A stretch of 64,000 nt of DNA from Oharaeibacter diazotrophicus (GTDB taxonomy: Bacteria > Pseudomonadota > Alphaproteobacteria > Rhizobiales > Pleomorphomonadaceae), in the NCBI RefSeq assembly GCF_004362745.1, contig NZ_SNXY01000007.1:744001-808000 (forward strand), given 5' to 3'. The notes below the pieces were generated by a model. It was not told where the DNA came from. It did no database searches and was given only the letters and a program-made list of their open reading frames with translations. The position numbers were made by a program, and so were the translations under genes. Of this stretch, positions 51,162-61,884 are shown piece after piece. Positions within the stretch are counted from its first letter, which is position 1, and each line of letters opens with the position of its first letter.

Positions 51162-52988
51162 ATGGCGATCGACGCGTTGACGGGACTGGTCCGGCAAATC
51201 CACGACGACCTCGCGTCGCTCGCCGACGGCGAGGTCGCGACCTACATCCCGGAGCTGGCGAAGGCCGACCCGGAGCATTTCGCCATCGCGATCGCGACGG
51301 TGGACGGGGAGGTCTTCTCGGTCGGCGACGCCGACGTCGCCTTCACGATCCAGTCGATGTCGAAGCCCTTCGCCTACGCCGCCGCGCTCGACCGGTTGGG
51401 GCGCGCCGCCGTGCTGGGACGCGTCGGCGTCGAGCCGACCGGCGACGCCTTCAACGCCATCGTCCTCGACGAGGTGAACAACCGGCCGTTCAACCCGATG
51501 GTCAACGCCGGCGCCATCGCGGTGTCCGCGCTGTTCCCGGGTGACACGGCCGGCGCGCGCGCCGAGGCCATGCTCGCGGCGCTGTCGCGCTTCGCCGGGC
51601 GGCCGCTCGCCGTCGACGACGCCGTGTTCGCTTCGGAGTCCGAGACCGGGCACCGCAACCGCGCCATCGCCTGGCTGATGCTGAACTCGGGCATGCTCGC
51701 GGCCGCGCCCGACCTCGCGCTCGACACCTATTTCCGCCAGTGTTCGGTGCTCGTCGACACCCGCGATCTCGCGGTGATGGCGGCGACGCTGGCGGCCGGC
51801 GGCGTCAACCCGCGCACGGGCGAGCGGGCCGTCGAGGCGGCGCACCTGCCCGACGTCCTCACCGTGATGCTGACCTGCGGCATGTACGACTACGCCGGCC
51901 AGTGGGCCTGGGAGGTCGGGCTGCCGGCCAAGAGCGGCGTGGCGGGCGGTGTGGTCGCGGTCGTGCCGGGCCAGTTCGGCATCGCCGCTTACTCGCCGCG
52001 CCTCGACCGCATCGGCAACAGCGTGCGCGCCGTCGCCGCGATCCGGCGCCTGTCGGAACGGTTGTCGCTGCACGGCCTCGCCGCGCGCCCGGACGCCGGC
52101 GGTGCGCTGCGCCGGGTCCTCGACGGGCGGACGCTGCGCTCGAAGCGCTGGCGCCCCGCGGCCGACCGGGCCTGCCTCGACACCGCCGGCGATCGTCTCG
52201 TGGTCGTCGAACTCGCCGGACAGGTGCCGGTCGGCGCCGCCGAGCGCGCGATCCGCCGGGTCGGCGCGATGGTCGCGGCCGGCGAGGCGGTGGTGGATCT
52301 CGACCGGGTCACCGGCGTCGATCCCGGCGCCGTCGTATTGTTCGACGCGTTCGGCGTCGCGCTGGCAGCCGCCGGCCGCAGCGCCTGGCTGGTGCCCGGA
52401 CGTGGCGGCCGGGCGGTGGCCGACGGGCTCGGTCCGCTCGCACGGACCGGTTGGCACGTGGCCGCCGGGCTCGACGAGGCCGTCGAAGCCGCCGAGGATC
52501 GCCTGCTCGGCGGCGGAGCGGGCGACGGCCGGGAGGCACCGCTGCCGCTCGCCGCGGCCGCGCTGCTGGCGGGCCTCTCGCCGGAAGACCTGGACCTGCT
52601 CGCGGCCGAGGTGCCGATCGGTCACCTCGCCGTGCCGAAGGGGGCGGCGGCGGCACGTGTCGGCGAGCCCGCCGACGCGGTGTTCCTGGTTGCCTCCGGC
52701 CGGTTCCGGGTCCAACTGCCGATCGCGGGCGGTGCGCCGGTCCACCTCAATGCGCTCGGTCCCGGCGACAGCTTCGGCGAGATGGCGCTCATGGACGACG
52801 TGCCGCTGCGCTCGGCCGACGTGGTCGCGGAGACCGACGCGACCTGCCACGTCCTGCCGATCGCCGCCCTGCGCGCCTTCGGGCAGAACCATCCGCTGGT
52901 GATGAACCGGATCCTGAGCCGTCTCGCCGCCGATCTCGGCGTGCGGCTGCGCCGGGTCAACGACACCATCCGCTCCCTGCTGGTCTGA
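51162..52988 (+). CDS. glsA: Glutaminase A fused to STAS and cyclic-nucleotide-binding domains
   Basis: 608 residues, about twice a plain glutaminase. Residues 1-305 are the serine-dependent glutaminase fold: S65 and K68 in IQSMSKPF, EVNNRPFNPMVNAGAIA, ESETGHRNRAIAWLM and GGVVAVVPGQFGIA. Residues about 335-430 are STAS-like (RLVVVELAGQVPVGAAERAI, VVDLDRVTGVDPGAVVLFDAF). Residues about 455-600 are a cNMP-binding domain with the cassette GDSFGEMALMDDVPLRSADV. Converts glutamine to glutamate and ammonia; the fused domains suggest allosteric control by a cyclic nucleotide or a partner. GGGGGG precedes ATG. Confidence 0.92.
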   Translation: MAIDALTGLVRQIHDDLASLADGEVATYIPELAKADPEHFAIAIATVDGEVFSVGDADVAFTIQSMSKPFAYAAALDRLGRAAVLGRVGVEPTGDAFNAIVLDEVNNRPFNPMVNAGAIAVSALFPGDTAGARAEAMLAALSRFAGRPLAVDDAVFASESETGHRNRAIAWLMLNSGMLAAAPDLALDTYFRQCSVLVDTRDLAVMAATLAAGGVNPRTGERAVEAAHLPDVLTVMLTCGMYDYAGQWAWEVGLPAKSGVAGGVVAVVPGQFGIAAYSPRLDRIGNSVRAVAAIRRLSERLSLHGLAARPDAGGALRRVLDGRTLRSKRWRPAADRACLDTAGDRLVVVELAGQVPVGAAERAIRRVGAMVAAGEAVVDLDRVTGVDPGAVVLFDAFGVALAAAGRSAWLVPGRGGRAVADGLGPLARTGWHVAAGLDEAVEAAEDRLLGGGAGDGREAPLPLAAAALLAGLSPEDLDLLAAEVPIGHLAVPKGAAAARVGEPADAVFLVASGRFRVQLPIAGGAPVHLNALGPGDSFGEMALMDDVPLRSADVVAETDATCHVLPIAALRAFGQNHPLVMNRILSRLAADLGVRLRRVNDTIRSLLV

Positions 52989-53050
52989 TCGCCCGACCGG
53001 ACGGCGAGGGCCGCCGACGCGCACGCCCTCGCGCGCCTGCGGCCGAGGGC

Positions 53051-53105
53051 TTGACGGGGCGGGGCGCCGCCTGTAATCCGATCCAGAACCGTACCGTACG
53101 GTACG
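53051..53105 (+). promoter_or_regulatory. tetR promoter and 16-bp palindromic operator
   Basis: TTGACG (53051-53056) and TGTAAT (53072-53077) with a 15-base spacer suggest a promoter. CGTACCGTACGGTACG (53090-53105) is a perfect 16-bp palindrome just after it and 19 bases before the TTG start. This is a typical TetR-family site placed to allow autorepression. Confidence 0.72.
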
Positions 53106-53124
53106 CAAGATCGGGACCCGCCGC

Positions 53125-54859
<1,735 letters not shown>

Positions 54860-54914
54860 TCGCGCGGGTCCGGGGAGCCGGCATCGGCCAGATCCCCGGA
54901 CCCGCCCGGCAAGC

Positions 54915-54952
54915 AGAACGGCCGGTTCCGCGCGAGCGGAACCGGCCGTTCT
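54915..54952. terminator. Strong hairpin terminator after ilvC
   Basis: Perfect 17-bp stem (54915-54931 with 54936-54952) capped by a GCGA tetraloop. T-richness after it is modest (CGTTTCG). It lies between convergent ilvC and the hydrolase gene, so it may serve both. Confidence 0.8.
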
Positions 54953-54982
54953 CGTTTCGTCGGGTCCTCGCGGCAGCCCGGA

Positions 54983-57040
54983 TCAGCGCGTCGGCAGCGC
55001 GCCGAAGCGCCAGAGCGGGGCGGTGCGGCCGACCTTCAGCGTGACCTCGCTGCCGGGAACGAGGGCGGCGGCGTCGCGCGCGGAGAGGCGGGCGATCGCG
55101 GTGCGGCCGTCGCCGACGACGGCGACGTCGCGGATCCGGAGGTCGCCGATCGCGAGTTCGGGCAGGGAGTCGGTGAAGGGGAACGGGCGGCGCGAGGTGA
55201 GCTCCAGCCGCAGCGCGCCCGGCGACCGGCCGGCGACGGCCGGAGCGTCGGCGGGCAGGAAGCGGATCCGGTTGCCGGCTTCGGGAGCGGTCGTCGCGAC
55301 GGGTGCCGCGATCACGGCCGCGGACGCGGCGACGGGCGCCGGTGCGACCGTGCCCGACGTCGTCACCGGCTTCGTTGTGGCGACGATCGTGCCGATGTCG
55401 ACGTCGCCGTCGGCACGGCTGTCGAAGACCAGCCGGATGCCGGCGACCGAGCGCAGCGGCATGCCGAAGGCGGCGAGGTCGAAGGAGACCGTGGCGAGCA
55501 TGCGATGCCGCTCGAACTCCATGCCGACGGGCTCGGTCAGGGCGATGCGACCGGCGGTCGACAGCGGCGCGGACAGCCGACCGTTCGTGCCGATCAGGCG
55601 GACCTTGAACTCCATCGCGCCCTTGGGATCGGCCGCCGCGGCGCACTCGCCCCCGGCGCACCCGACGGCCGTCCGCAGCGACAGCGTCGAGAAGCCGGAG
55701 AGGTCGACGCCACCCTTGCGGACGAACCCGATGTCGAACCGGCGGGTCGCGATCCCACCGGACCACGTCACCCGCGCGATGCGGGGCGCGGCCGGATGCG
55801 CGTCGTCGGTGGTGTTCGCGACGGTCAGGCCGACCGGCGCGTAGGGAACGCCGGCGTCGCTCTCGGCGGCGGTCCGCGAGAAGGTCTCGAGCAGCTTCAC
55901 GCCGTCGCCGGGCGCGGCGGGCAGGTAGCCGCGCTGGACGTGAGTGACGGCGGTCAGCGTCCGCGGCAGCGCGGAGGAGGGATCGAACAGGTCGGCGAGC
56001 GCCGGCGTGCGGTGCGCGCCGACGGTGGCCTGGAAGAAGCGCAGGACCGGGACGAGGGCGGTCTGCTGCTGCTTCGACGAGCGGCCGGCCTGCGGGAACA
56101 GCGCCGGCGCGCCCGTGCAGGCAAAGCTGTCCGACTCCAGCCACTCCGTGTTGTAGGCGTTGTGGTTGGCGCCCCAGACCTCGAACGTGCCGCGCGGGGC
56201 GCGCACCGTGTCGTCGACGAAGCCGAAGGTACGGTCGAACACGCTCATGCCCTCGAGCGTCGAGACGTCGCCGTCGCAGCTCGGCAGCAGGATCATGCTG
56301 GCGACGCCCTTGGCGTCGAGGACGCGCGCGGTCTGGCCGTCGACCGGGCCGATCTCGAAGATGGCGCGGATCGTCATCGGGCCGATCATCGCCGGGAAGA
56401 CGCTGCCGGCGTCGCGCCACTGGACGAGCGCCGCGCGGGCGCCTTCGCCGCCGCGGCTGTGGCCGAGGAGGCCGACCTGCGCGAAATCGAGCGTGCCCTT
56501 CGGGTCGAAGCCGAGGGTCGCCGGGACGGCGATCGCGCCGGCGCCGCGGTTCCAGTCCGACAAGAGGGCGAGGTGGCGCAGGATCAGTCGGCCGCGGGCG
56601 AGGTTGAGGCCGGAGTCGTCGGCGTCGCCGACACCGGCGGTGATGCCGCGGTTTGCGTTGATCGAGACGACGACGTAGCCCCGGGCGGCGAGCGCGCGGG
56701 CGAGATAGGCGTAGCCGAGGTGGTTCGGCGTCACCGTGTAGCCGGCCGGGCACTTGCCGTCGATCGTATATTCGGCGTTGTCGTCGACCCGCACGCCGCG
56801 GCCGCGGTCGAACCGCCCGCAGGTGCCGTGGTTGCCGTGCAGGAAGACGAGCAGCGGATGCCGGCTGGTCCCGAGCTCCGCCGGGCGGTAGACCTCGGCC
56901 CAGAGATCGACCTTGGTGCCGGCGAGCACCGTCGCCTCGTCGCGGCCGGTGAAGCGGTAGGAGCCCTCCGCGATCGCTCCGGCGAAGGACGGCGACAGCA
57001 GCGCTGCGAGGATCGTGAGGGCGAGAAGTACGATGCGCAA
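54983..57040 (-). CDS. Secreted alpha/beta hydrolase, large
   Basis: 685 residues from TTG at 57040 (CGGAG nine bases upstream); no ATG starts the signal peptide, which ends near PSFAGA. An alpha/beta-hydrolase domain spans about 45-400: oxyanion region VFLHGNHGTCGRFD, nucleophile S195 in GHSRGGEGA, with conserved cysteines. The C-terminal 280 residues contain beta-sandwich-like segments and a Pro/Ala/Thr linker (about 565-600). Probably an exported esterase or polysaccharide/lipid-active enzyme; substrate unknown. Confidence 0.8.
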   Translation of the reverse strand: MRIVLLALTILAALLSPSFAGAIAEGSYRFTGRDEATVLAGTKVDLWAEVYRPAELGTSRHPLLVFLHGNHGTCGRFDRGRGVRVDDNAEYTIDGKCPAGYTVTPNHLGYAYLARALAARGYVVVSINANRGITAGVGDADDSGLNLARGRLILRHLALLSDWNRGAGAIAVPATLGFDPKGTLDFAQVGLLGHSRGGEGARAALVQWRDAGSVFPAMIGPMTIRAIFEIGPVDGQTARVLDAKGVASMILLPSCDGDVSTLEGMSVFDRTFGFVDDTVRAPRGTFEVWGANHNAYNTEWLESDSFACTGAPALFPQAGRSSKQQQTALVPVLRFFQATVGAHRTPALADLFDPSSALPRTLTAVTHVQRGYLPAAPGDGVKLLETFSRTAAESDAGVPYAPVGLTVANTTDDAHPAAPRIARVTWSGGIATRRFDIGFVRKGGVDLSGFSTLSLRTAVGCAGGECAAAADPKGAMEFKVRLIGTNGRLSAPLSTAGRIALTEPVGMEFERHRMLATVSFDLAAFGMPLRSVAGIRLVFDSRADGDVDIGTIVATTKPVTTSGTVAPAPVAASAAVIAAPVATTAPEAGNRIRFLPADAPAVAGRSPGALRLELTSRRPFPFTDSLPELAIGDLRIRDVAVVGDGRTAIARLSARDAAALVPGSEVTLKVGRTAPLWRFGALPTR

Positions 57041-57183
57041 AAGAAGCGACTCCGTCGTGAGGCGAGGCAGAGGATGGCGGCAGTTTCCACAACGGACGTG
57101 ACGCTTCCACCCCCAATGCGGGTTTATCGTGTCCGAATCGTCCACCCCTCGGGGCGGGCGGCGCCCTTGCGGAGACCTCGCGG

Positions 57184-57894
57184 ATGATCCTGCCGATCGA
57201 CGACGTCGTGCTGACCCTTTCGCCCGAACCGGCCGGGGTCGACGACGACACCCGCGCGCGCATCGTCGCGCACTGGGCGGCGGCCGTCGCGGCCAATCCG
57301 GCGCTGTGGAACGGCACGGTGTACGGCGTGCGCGCGCCGGGTACGCCGGGCGGCCTCCGGGTCGAGGCCGGCGTGCTCCGCGGCGAGGCGGTGGAGTGGG
57401 ACTTCGCGTCCTTCCTCGCCTGGCGCGACTGGGGCTTTCCCGAGATCGGGCTGCGCAACCTGTTCGGCTCGGCGCTGGTGTTGTCCGGCGACGGCGCGCT
57501 GATCTACGGGGTGATGGGGCCGCGGACCGCCAACGCCGGCCGGATCTATCCGCCGGGCGGCAGCCTGGAGCCGCGCGACCGCACCGCCGACGGCCGGCTC
57601 GACGTGTTCCGCTCGGTCGACCTCGAACTCGCCGAGGAGACCGGCCTCGCGGTCGCCGACGCCGAACTCGCGGCGACGCTGGTCGCCTTCGACGGGCCGC
57701 GGGTGTCGGTGGGGCGGGTGCTGTGCTTTCCGGGCGAGGCCGACGACCTTGCGGCCGGGATCCGCGCCTTCCTCGCCGCCGACCCCGATCCGGAACTCGC
57801 CGACGTCGCGGTGATCCGGAGCGGCGCCGAGGCGGCCGACGCGCGCTTCCCGCCCTACGCTCGCATGTTCGCGGAGTACCTTTTGCCATCGTGA
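57184..57894 (+). CDS. Nudix hydrolase family protein
   Basis: 236 residues. The Nudix box is PPGGSLEPRDRTADGRLDVF with SVDLELAEETGL; the catalytic glutamates are present, but the usual Arg before the first Glu is replaced (DLELAEETG). The N-terminal 90 residues are an accessory domain seen in Nudix proteins that act on nucleotide-sugar or NAD-like substrates. Substrate not assignable. Divergent from the hydrolase gene. Confidence 0.75.
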   Translation: MILPIDDVVLTLSPEPAGVDDDTRARIVAHWAAAVAANPALWNGTVYGVRAPGTPGGLRVEAGVLRGEAVEWDFASFLAWRDWGFPEIGLRNLFGSALVLSGDGALIYGVMGPRTANAGRIYPPGGSLEPRDRTADGRLDVFRSVDLELAEETGLAVADAELAATLVAFDGPRVSVGRVLCFPGEADDLAAGIRAFLAADPDPELADVAVIRSGAEAADARFPPYARMFAEYLLPS

Positions 57895-57912
57895 GGGTCG
57901 GTTAGAAAACGC

Positions 57913-57950
57913 GACCGCCCGCCGCGGGGGCGATCCGCGGCGGGCGGGTC
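57913..57950. terminator. Terminator-type hairpin after the Nudix gene
   Basis: GACCGCCCGCCGCGG and its complement flank the loop GGGCGAT. A second similar hairpin follows at 58047, so the convergent genes are insulated. Confidence 0.65.
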
Positions 57951-58046
57951 TCCGCGCGCGGCGTGCGGGCGCCGGGGCGGAGAGGGGCGGCACCGCGCCG
58001 CCGATCCCCCGGATGCCGTCGGGGGTGGGCGCGGTGCCGAAGGGGT

Positions 58047-58087
58047 GCCCCGCCTGCCGCCCGGGGGCGATCCGGGGCAGGCGGGGC
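58047..58087. terminator. Second hairpin, facing the BA14K gene
   Basis: GCCCCGCCTGCC (58047-58058) pairs with GGCAGGCGGGGC (58076-58087). The loop contains GGGGGCGATCC, also present in the hairpin at 57913, so the two look like copies. Confidence 0.6.
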
Positions 58088-58111
58088 CACCGCCGGGGTG
58101 TGCGGGCACCC

Positions 58112-58468
58112 TCAGCGGAGATAGGGCGACGCGCAGGCGCGCAGGCGGCCGTACTTGTCGATCCAGGTGTTGTCGTAGACGTTGTAGGAGCGGTACTTGG
58201 CCGCGCACCACGCCTCGTGGGCGGCGGCGGGATCGTCGACGTAGACCGGCACGGCGCGCGGCGCGCGGTAGACCGGCACGGGCTCGACGTAGACCGGCGC
58301 CGGCTGCGGCTGGGCCAGCACGCCGCCGAGGATCGCGCCGCCGAGCAGGCCGATGGCACCGGCGGCGATGACGTCGCCGTCGTCGTGGTGGCCGCCGGCG
58401 AAGGCGGTGCCGGGCAGGGCGACGGCCGCGGCGATGGCGACGGCGGCGATGGCTGCGAACTTCGACAT
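58112..58468 (-). CDS. BA14K family exported protein
   Basis: 118 residues. Signal peptide to about AFAGG, a Gly-rich hydrophobic segment (IAAGAIGLLGGAILGGVLA), a Pro/Val-rich spacer (YVEPVPVYRAPRAVPVYV) and the C-terminal BA14K motif AAHEAWCAAKYRSYNVYDNTW with CASPYLR. The family is largely confined to Hyphomicrobiales (named from a Brucella antigen) and is exported. Confidence 0.88.
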   Translation of the reverse strand: MSKFAAIAAVAIAAAVALPGTAFAGGHHDDGDVIAAGAIGLLGGAILGGVLAQPQPAPVYVEPVPVYRAPRAVPVYVDDPAAAHEAWCAAKYRSYNVYDNTWIDKYGRLRACASPYLR

Positions 58469-58708
58469 GGCTTCCTCTCCTGGTCGGCGTCCCGTCGGTC
58501 TCGACGGCTTCCCCGCCTCATTACGGGACGCTCTCCGGGCCTCGTGTGGGAAAACGCACGGTGCGGACGTTTCGTCCCCGCGGCGCGAAGAGTTTCATCC
58601 GATCACGGCGGCGGCCGGGACGGATCGTGGCGAGCGTGCGGCGGTGGACGGGCGGAGCGGCCGGCCTTATCGTCGGCGTCCCGTGCGGGGATCGAGGGGA
58701 GTTCGCAA

Positions 58709-59617
58709 GTGCCGCGTCGCTACGCCGTCCTGGACGTGTTCACCGATCGGCCGCTGGCCGGCAATCCGCTGGCTGTGGTGCTCGACGGCGACGGCCTCGA
58801 ACCCGCCCGCATGCAGGCGATCGCCGCCGAGTTCAACCTCTCCGAGACCGTGTTCGTGCTGCCGCCGTCGCGGCCGGGGGTGTCGGCGAAGGTGCGGATC
58901 TTCACGCCCGCGAAGGAACTGCCCTTCGCCGGCCATCCCACCGTCGGCACCGCCGTGCTGCTGGCGACCGACCGGCTCGACGGCGTCACCCGCGAGACCG
59001 ACGCGATGGTGGTGCTGGAGGAGGAGATCGGCATCGTGCGCTGCGGCGCCGTGATCGCGCCCGGCCGGGCCGGCCGCGCCGTGTTCGACCTGCCGAAGCT
59101 GCCGGAGGAGAAGCCGTTCCACGGCGACGTCGGCCTCGCCGCCTCCGCCCTCGGCCTCGACCGCGGCGACATCGGCTTCGAGAACCACGTGCCGTCGGTG
59201 TTCGGCGTCGGCCATCCCTTCGTGTTCGTGCCGATCCGCGACCGCGCCGCGATGGCGCGGATCCGCCGCGACATGACCGTCTGGGCCGGCGCCTTCGGCG
59301 CGCCCGGCATCAACATCTTCGTCTACACCCGCGATTGCGCGCACCAGGACGGCGACTTCCACGCGCGCATGTTCGCGCCCGAGCTCGGCATCGGCGAGGA
59401 TCCCGCCACCGGTTCGGCCGCCGCCTCCTTCGCCGGGGTGGTGATGCGCTTCGACGGCTCGCCCGAGGGCGAGCGCCGCCTGATCCTGGAGCAGGGTTAC
59501 GAGATGGGCCGGCCGAGCCGGATCGAGCTCGAGATCACCGTCGAGAAGGGCCGCCTCGCCGGCGCGCGCATCGGCGGTGCGGCGGTGATCGTGGCGCGCG
59601 GCGAACTGGCGCTGTGA
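58709..59617 (+). CDS. PhzF-family isomerase/epimerase-like protein
   Basis: 302 residues from GTG at 58709, with GGGGAG eight bases upstream. Family motifs: DVFTDRPLAGNPLAVV, FNLSETVFVLPP with the catalytic Glu, RIFTPAKELPFAGHPTVGTA, and FAPELGIGEDPATGSAAASFAG. The reaction in this subgroup is unknown. GTGA overlap with the MOSC gene indicates an operon. Confidence 0.9.
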   Translation: MPRRYAVLDVFTDRPLAGNPLAVVLDGDGLEPARMQAIAAEFNLSETVFVLPPSRPGVSAKVRIFTPAKELPFAGHPTVGTAVLLATDRLDGVTRETDAMVVLEEEIGIVRCGAVIAPGRAGRAVFDLPKLPEEKPFHGDVGLAASALGLDRGDIGFENHVPSVFGVGHPFVFVPIRDRAAMARIRRDMTVWAGAFGAPGINIFVYTRDCAHQDGDFHARMFAPELGIGEDPATGSAAASFAGVVMRFDGSPEGERRLILEQGYEMGRPSRIELEITVEKGRLAGARIGGAAVIVARGELAL

Positions 59618-60156
59618 GCGCCCGCGTCGTCGCCGTGGCCGCCGACGACGGCCACCGCTTCTCCAAGCCGGTCCGCGCCGCGATCGACCTGATCGCCGGT
59701 CTCGGCGTCGCCGGCGACGCCCACGCCGGCGTCACGGTGCAACACCGCTCGCGCGTCGCGGTCGACCCGACGCAGCCGAACCTGCGCCAGGTCCACCTCG
59801 TGGCGTGCGAGACCCTCGACGAGCTGGTCGCGGCGGGCTTCGCCGTCGCTCCGGGCGTGATCGGCGAGAACGTCACCACCGCCAACCTCGACCTCCTCGC
59901 CCTGCCGCGCGGCACCCGGCTCCGGCTCGGCGCCGAAGCCGTCGTGGAGGTGACGGGCCTGCGCAACCCCTGCGCCCAGCTCGACTGCTTCCAGAAGGGC
60001 CTCACCGCCGCGCTCCTCGGCCGCGACGCCGACGGCGGCCTCGTGCGCAAGGCGGGCGTGATGGCGATCGTGGTCGCGGGCGGCACCGTCGGGCCCGACG
60101 ATCCGATCGGCGTCGAACTGCCGCCTCGGCCTTGGCAGCGGCTCGAGCGGGTGTAG
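59614..60156 (+). CDS. MOSC domain protein
   Basis: 180 residues from GTG overlapping the phzF-like stop by four bases. MOSC landmarks: GVAGDAHAGVTVQHRS, RQVHLVACETLDEL, PGVIGENVTT and the conserved Cys in GLRNPCAQLDCF. MOSC domains bind sulfur or molybdenum-cofactor species; here a stand-alone protein. Pairing with PhzF suggests a shared small-molecule pathway, not identifiable. Confidence 0.88.
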   Translation: MSARVVAVAADDGHRFSKPVRAAIDLIAGLGVAGDAHAGVTVQHRSRVAVDPTQPNLRQVHLVACETLDELVAAGFAVAPGVIGENVTTANLDLLALPRGTRLRLGAEAVVEVTGLRNPCAQLDCFQKGLTAALLGRDADGGLVRKAGVMAIVVAGGTVGPDDPIGVELPPRPWQRLERV

Positions 60157-60192
60157 GCTCGGCCGACCCGAGCGCAACCGAGGGGGCCGGCC

Positions 60193-60477
60193 ATGCTGTT
60201 CATGATCATCGAACGCTTCCGCGACGACGACATGATCCCGATCTACCGGCGGGTCCGCGACGAAGGCCGGATGATCCCGGAGGGCCTGGAATACGTCGAC
60301 AGCTGGGTGGAACCGAACTTCGGCCGCTGCTTCCAGCTGATGCGCTGCGCGGACTTGAAGCTGCTCCAGGAATGGGTCCTGAAATGGCGCGGGTCGGGCG
60401 TGAGCTTCGAGATCGTGCCGGTCCTGACCAGCGCGGAGACACGCGCCGTCGTCGCCCCGTTCCTCGATCAACCCTGA
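60193..60477 (+). CDS. DUF3303 family protein
   Basis: 94 residues. MLFMIIERFRDDD, IYRRVRDEGRMIPEGLEYVDSWVEPNFGRCFQLM and LQEWVLKW are the DUF3303 (dimeric alpha/beta-barrel-like) pattern. Function unknown. 36 bases after the MOSC stop, so it is likely the third gene of that operon. Confidence 0.85.
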   Translation: MLFMIIERFRDDDMIPIYRRVRDEGRMIPEGLEYVDSWVEPNFGRCFQLMRCADLKLLQEWVLKWRGSGVSFEIVPVLTSAETRAVVAPFLDQP

Positions 60478-60482
60478 TTCGC

Positions 60483-60944
60483 TCACGCGAAGTCGGTCGA
60501 CAGCGGGCCGTCGGCCTTCACCGTCTCCATCGAGATGTAGGCGGAGACGTCGAAGAGCTCGATGCGGTGGATCAGGCGCTTGTAGACGTCGTCGTAGTGT
60601 TCGACGTTCGGGAGCGCCAGCTTCATGATGTAGTCGACGTTGCCGGTCAGGCGGTGGACCTCGACGATCTCCGGGATGTCGCCGATGGCACGGCGGAACT
60701 TGTCCAGCCATTCGCCGTCGTGGCGGCCGGTCTTCAGCAGTACCCAGACGGTGGTCGGCAGGCCGATGCGGCGGCGGTCGAGCCGGGCGACGCGGCGGGC
60801 GACGTAGCCCGCCTCGGCCAGCCGGGCGATCCGGCGCGAGCAGGCCGACACCGACAGACTGACCGCCTCGGCGAGGCTCGCCAGCGACGTGTCGGCGTCG
60901 ACCTGGAGGAGGGCGAGGAGGCGGCGGTCGCGGTCGTCGAGCAT
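60483..60944 (-). CDS. Lrp/AsnC-family transcriptional regulator
   Basis: 153 residues from ATG 60944 (a TTG at 60980 would add 12). HTH: LALLQVDADTSLASLAEAVSLSVSACSRRIARLAEAGYV. The C-terminal RAM domain contains VHRLTGNVDYIMKLALPNVEHYDDVYKRLI. Senses amino acids. It is divergent from the racemase gene, an arrangement suggesting it regulates that gene. Confidence 0.9.
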   Translation of the reverse strand: MLDDRDRRLLALLQVDADTSLASLAEAVSLSVSACSRRIARLAEAGYVARRVARLDRRRIGLPTTVWVLLKTGRHDGEWLDKFRRAIGDIPEIVEVHRLTGNVDYIMKLALPNVEHYDDVYKRLIHRIELFDVSAYISMETVKADGPLSTDFA

Positions 60945-61105
60945 GTGGCGAGGCGGTGCTTCGATTGGAGGCGCCGTCAAAATAGCGCTTCTCGGCCGAA
61001 CAGTGCAAACTGGAGGCGTCCCCGCGACGCTCGAGCCCGCAGTTCGCGCGCCGTTTGCGCGAGTCTCGCGCGATGATGCCCGTCATCGAAACGGGAGCAG
61101 TGGCG

Positions 61106-61819
61106 ATGAGGACCATCGGTCTGGTCGGGGGCATGAGCTGGGAGAGCACGGCGGTCTACTACCGGCTGCTGAACGAGGCGGTGCGGGCGCGGCTCGGCGG
61201 CCTCGCCTCCGCCGAGATCGCGATGCGCTCGGTCGATTTCGCCCGCATCGTCGCGCTGCAGACGTCCGGCCGCTGGGACCTCGCCGCCGACGCCCTCGCC
61301 GCTGCGGCGCGCGGCCTGGAGCGGGCCGGCGCCGACTGCATCCTGATCTGCACCAACACCATGCACCTCGTCGCCGACGAGGTCGCGGCCGCCGTCGGCG
61401 TGCCGCTGATCCACATCGTCGACGAGACCGCCGCGGCGATCCGCGCCGAGGGCGGCCGCCGGCCGCTGCTGCTCGCCACCCGCTACACCATGGAGCACGG
61501 CTTCTACGCCGCGCGCATGGCCCGCCACGGCCTCGACGTGGTGGTGCCGGACGCCGACGACCGGCAGGCGATCCACGCCATCATCTTCGACGAACTCTGC
61601 CGCGGCGTCGTCACGCCGGCCTCGCGCGATCGGGCGCTCGCGATCGTCGAGCGCGGCCGCGCCGCCGGTGCCGATTCGGTCATCCTCGGCTGCACCGAGA
61701 TCTGCCTGCTGCTCGACCCCGCGGCCCTGCCGCTGCCCGGTTTCGATTCCACCGCGATCCACACCGACGCCGCGCTGCGCTTCGCGCTCGGGGAGGAGAC
61801 CGCTGCCGCCGCGGCGTGA
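61106..61819 (+). CDS. Aspartate/glutamate racemase family protein
   Basis: 237 residues. Starts RTIGLVGGMSWESTAVYYRLLNEAV, the YgeA/aspartate racemase opening; the catalytic cysteine pair is in LICTNTMHLV and ILGCTEICLL. Cofactor-independent interconversion of an acidic or other amino acid, substrate uncertain. GGGAG nine bases before ATG. Divergent Lrp-type regulator upstream. Confidence 0.88.
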   Translation: MRTIGLVGGMSWESTAVYYRLLNEAVRARLGGLASAEIAMRSVDFARIVALQTSGRWDLAADALAAAARGLERAGADCILICTNTMHLVADEVAAAVGVPLIHIVDETAAAIRAEGGRRPLLLATRYTMEHGFYAARMARHGLDVVVPDADDRQAIHAIIFDELCRGVVTPASRDRALAIVERGRAAGADSVILGCTEICLLLDPAALPLPGFDSTAIHTDAALRFALGEETAAAAA

Positions 61820-61884
61820 GCGAGGTCAATGCGGCGGGTCCCGCGCGGCGCGACGATGGGCCGTTGCCGCGGAGATCCCCGCCG

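Noticed and set aside
58497-58708. Riboswitch upstream of the phzF-like gene
   Set aside because: The 240-bp gap has no aptamer signature I can recognise and no terminator before the start codon.
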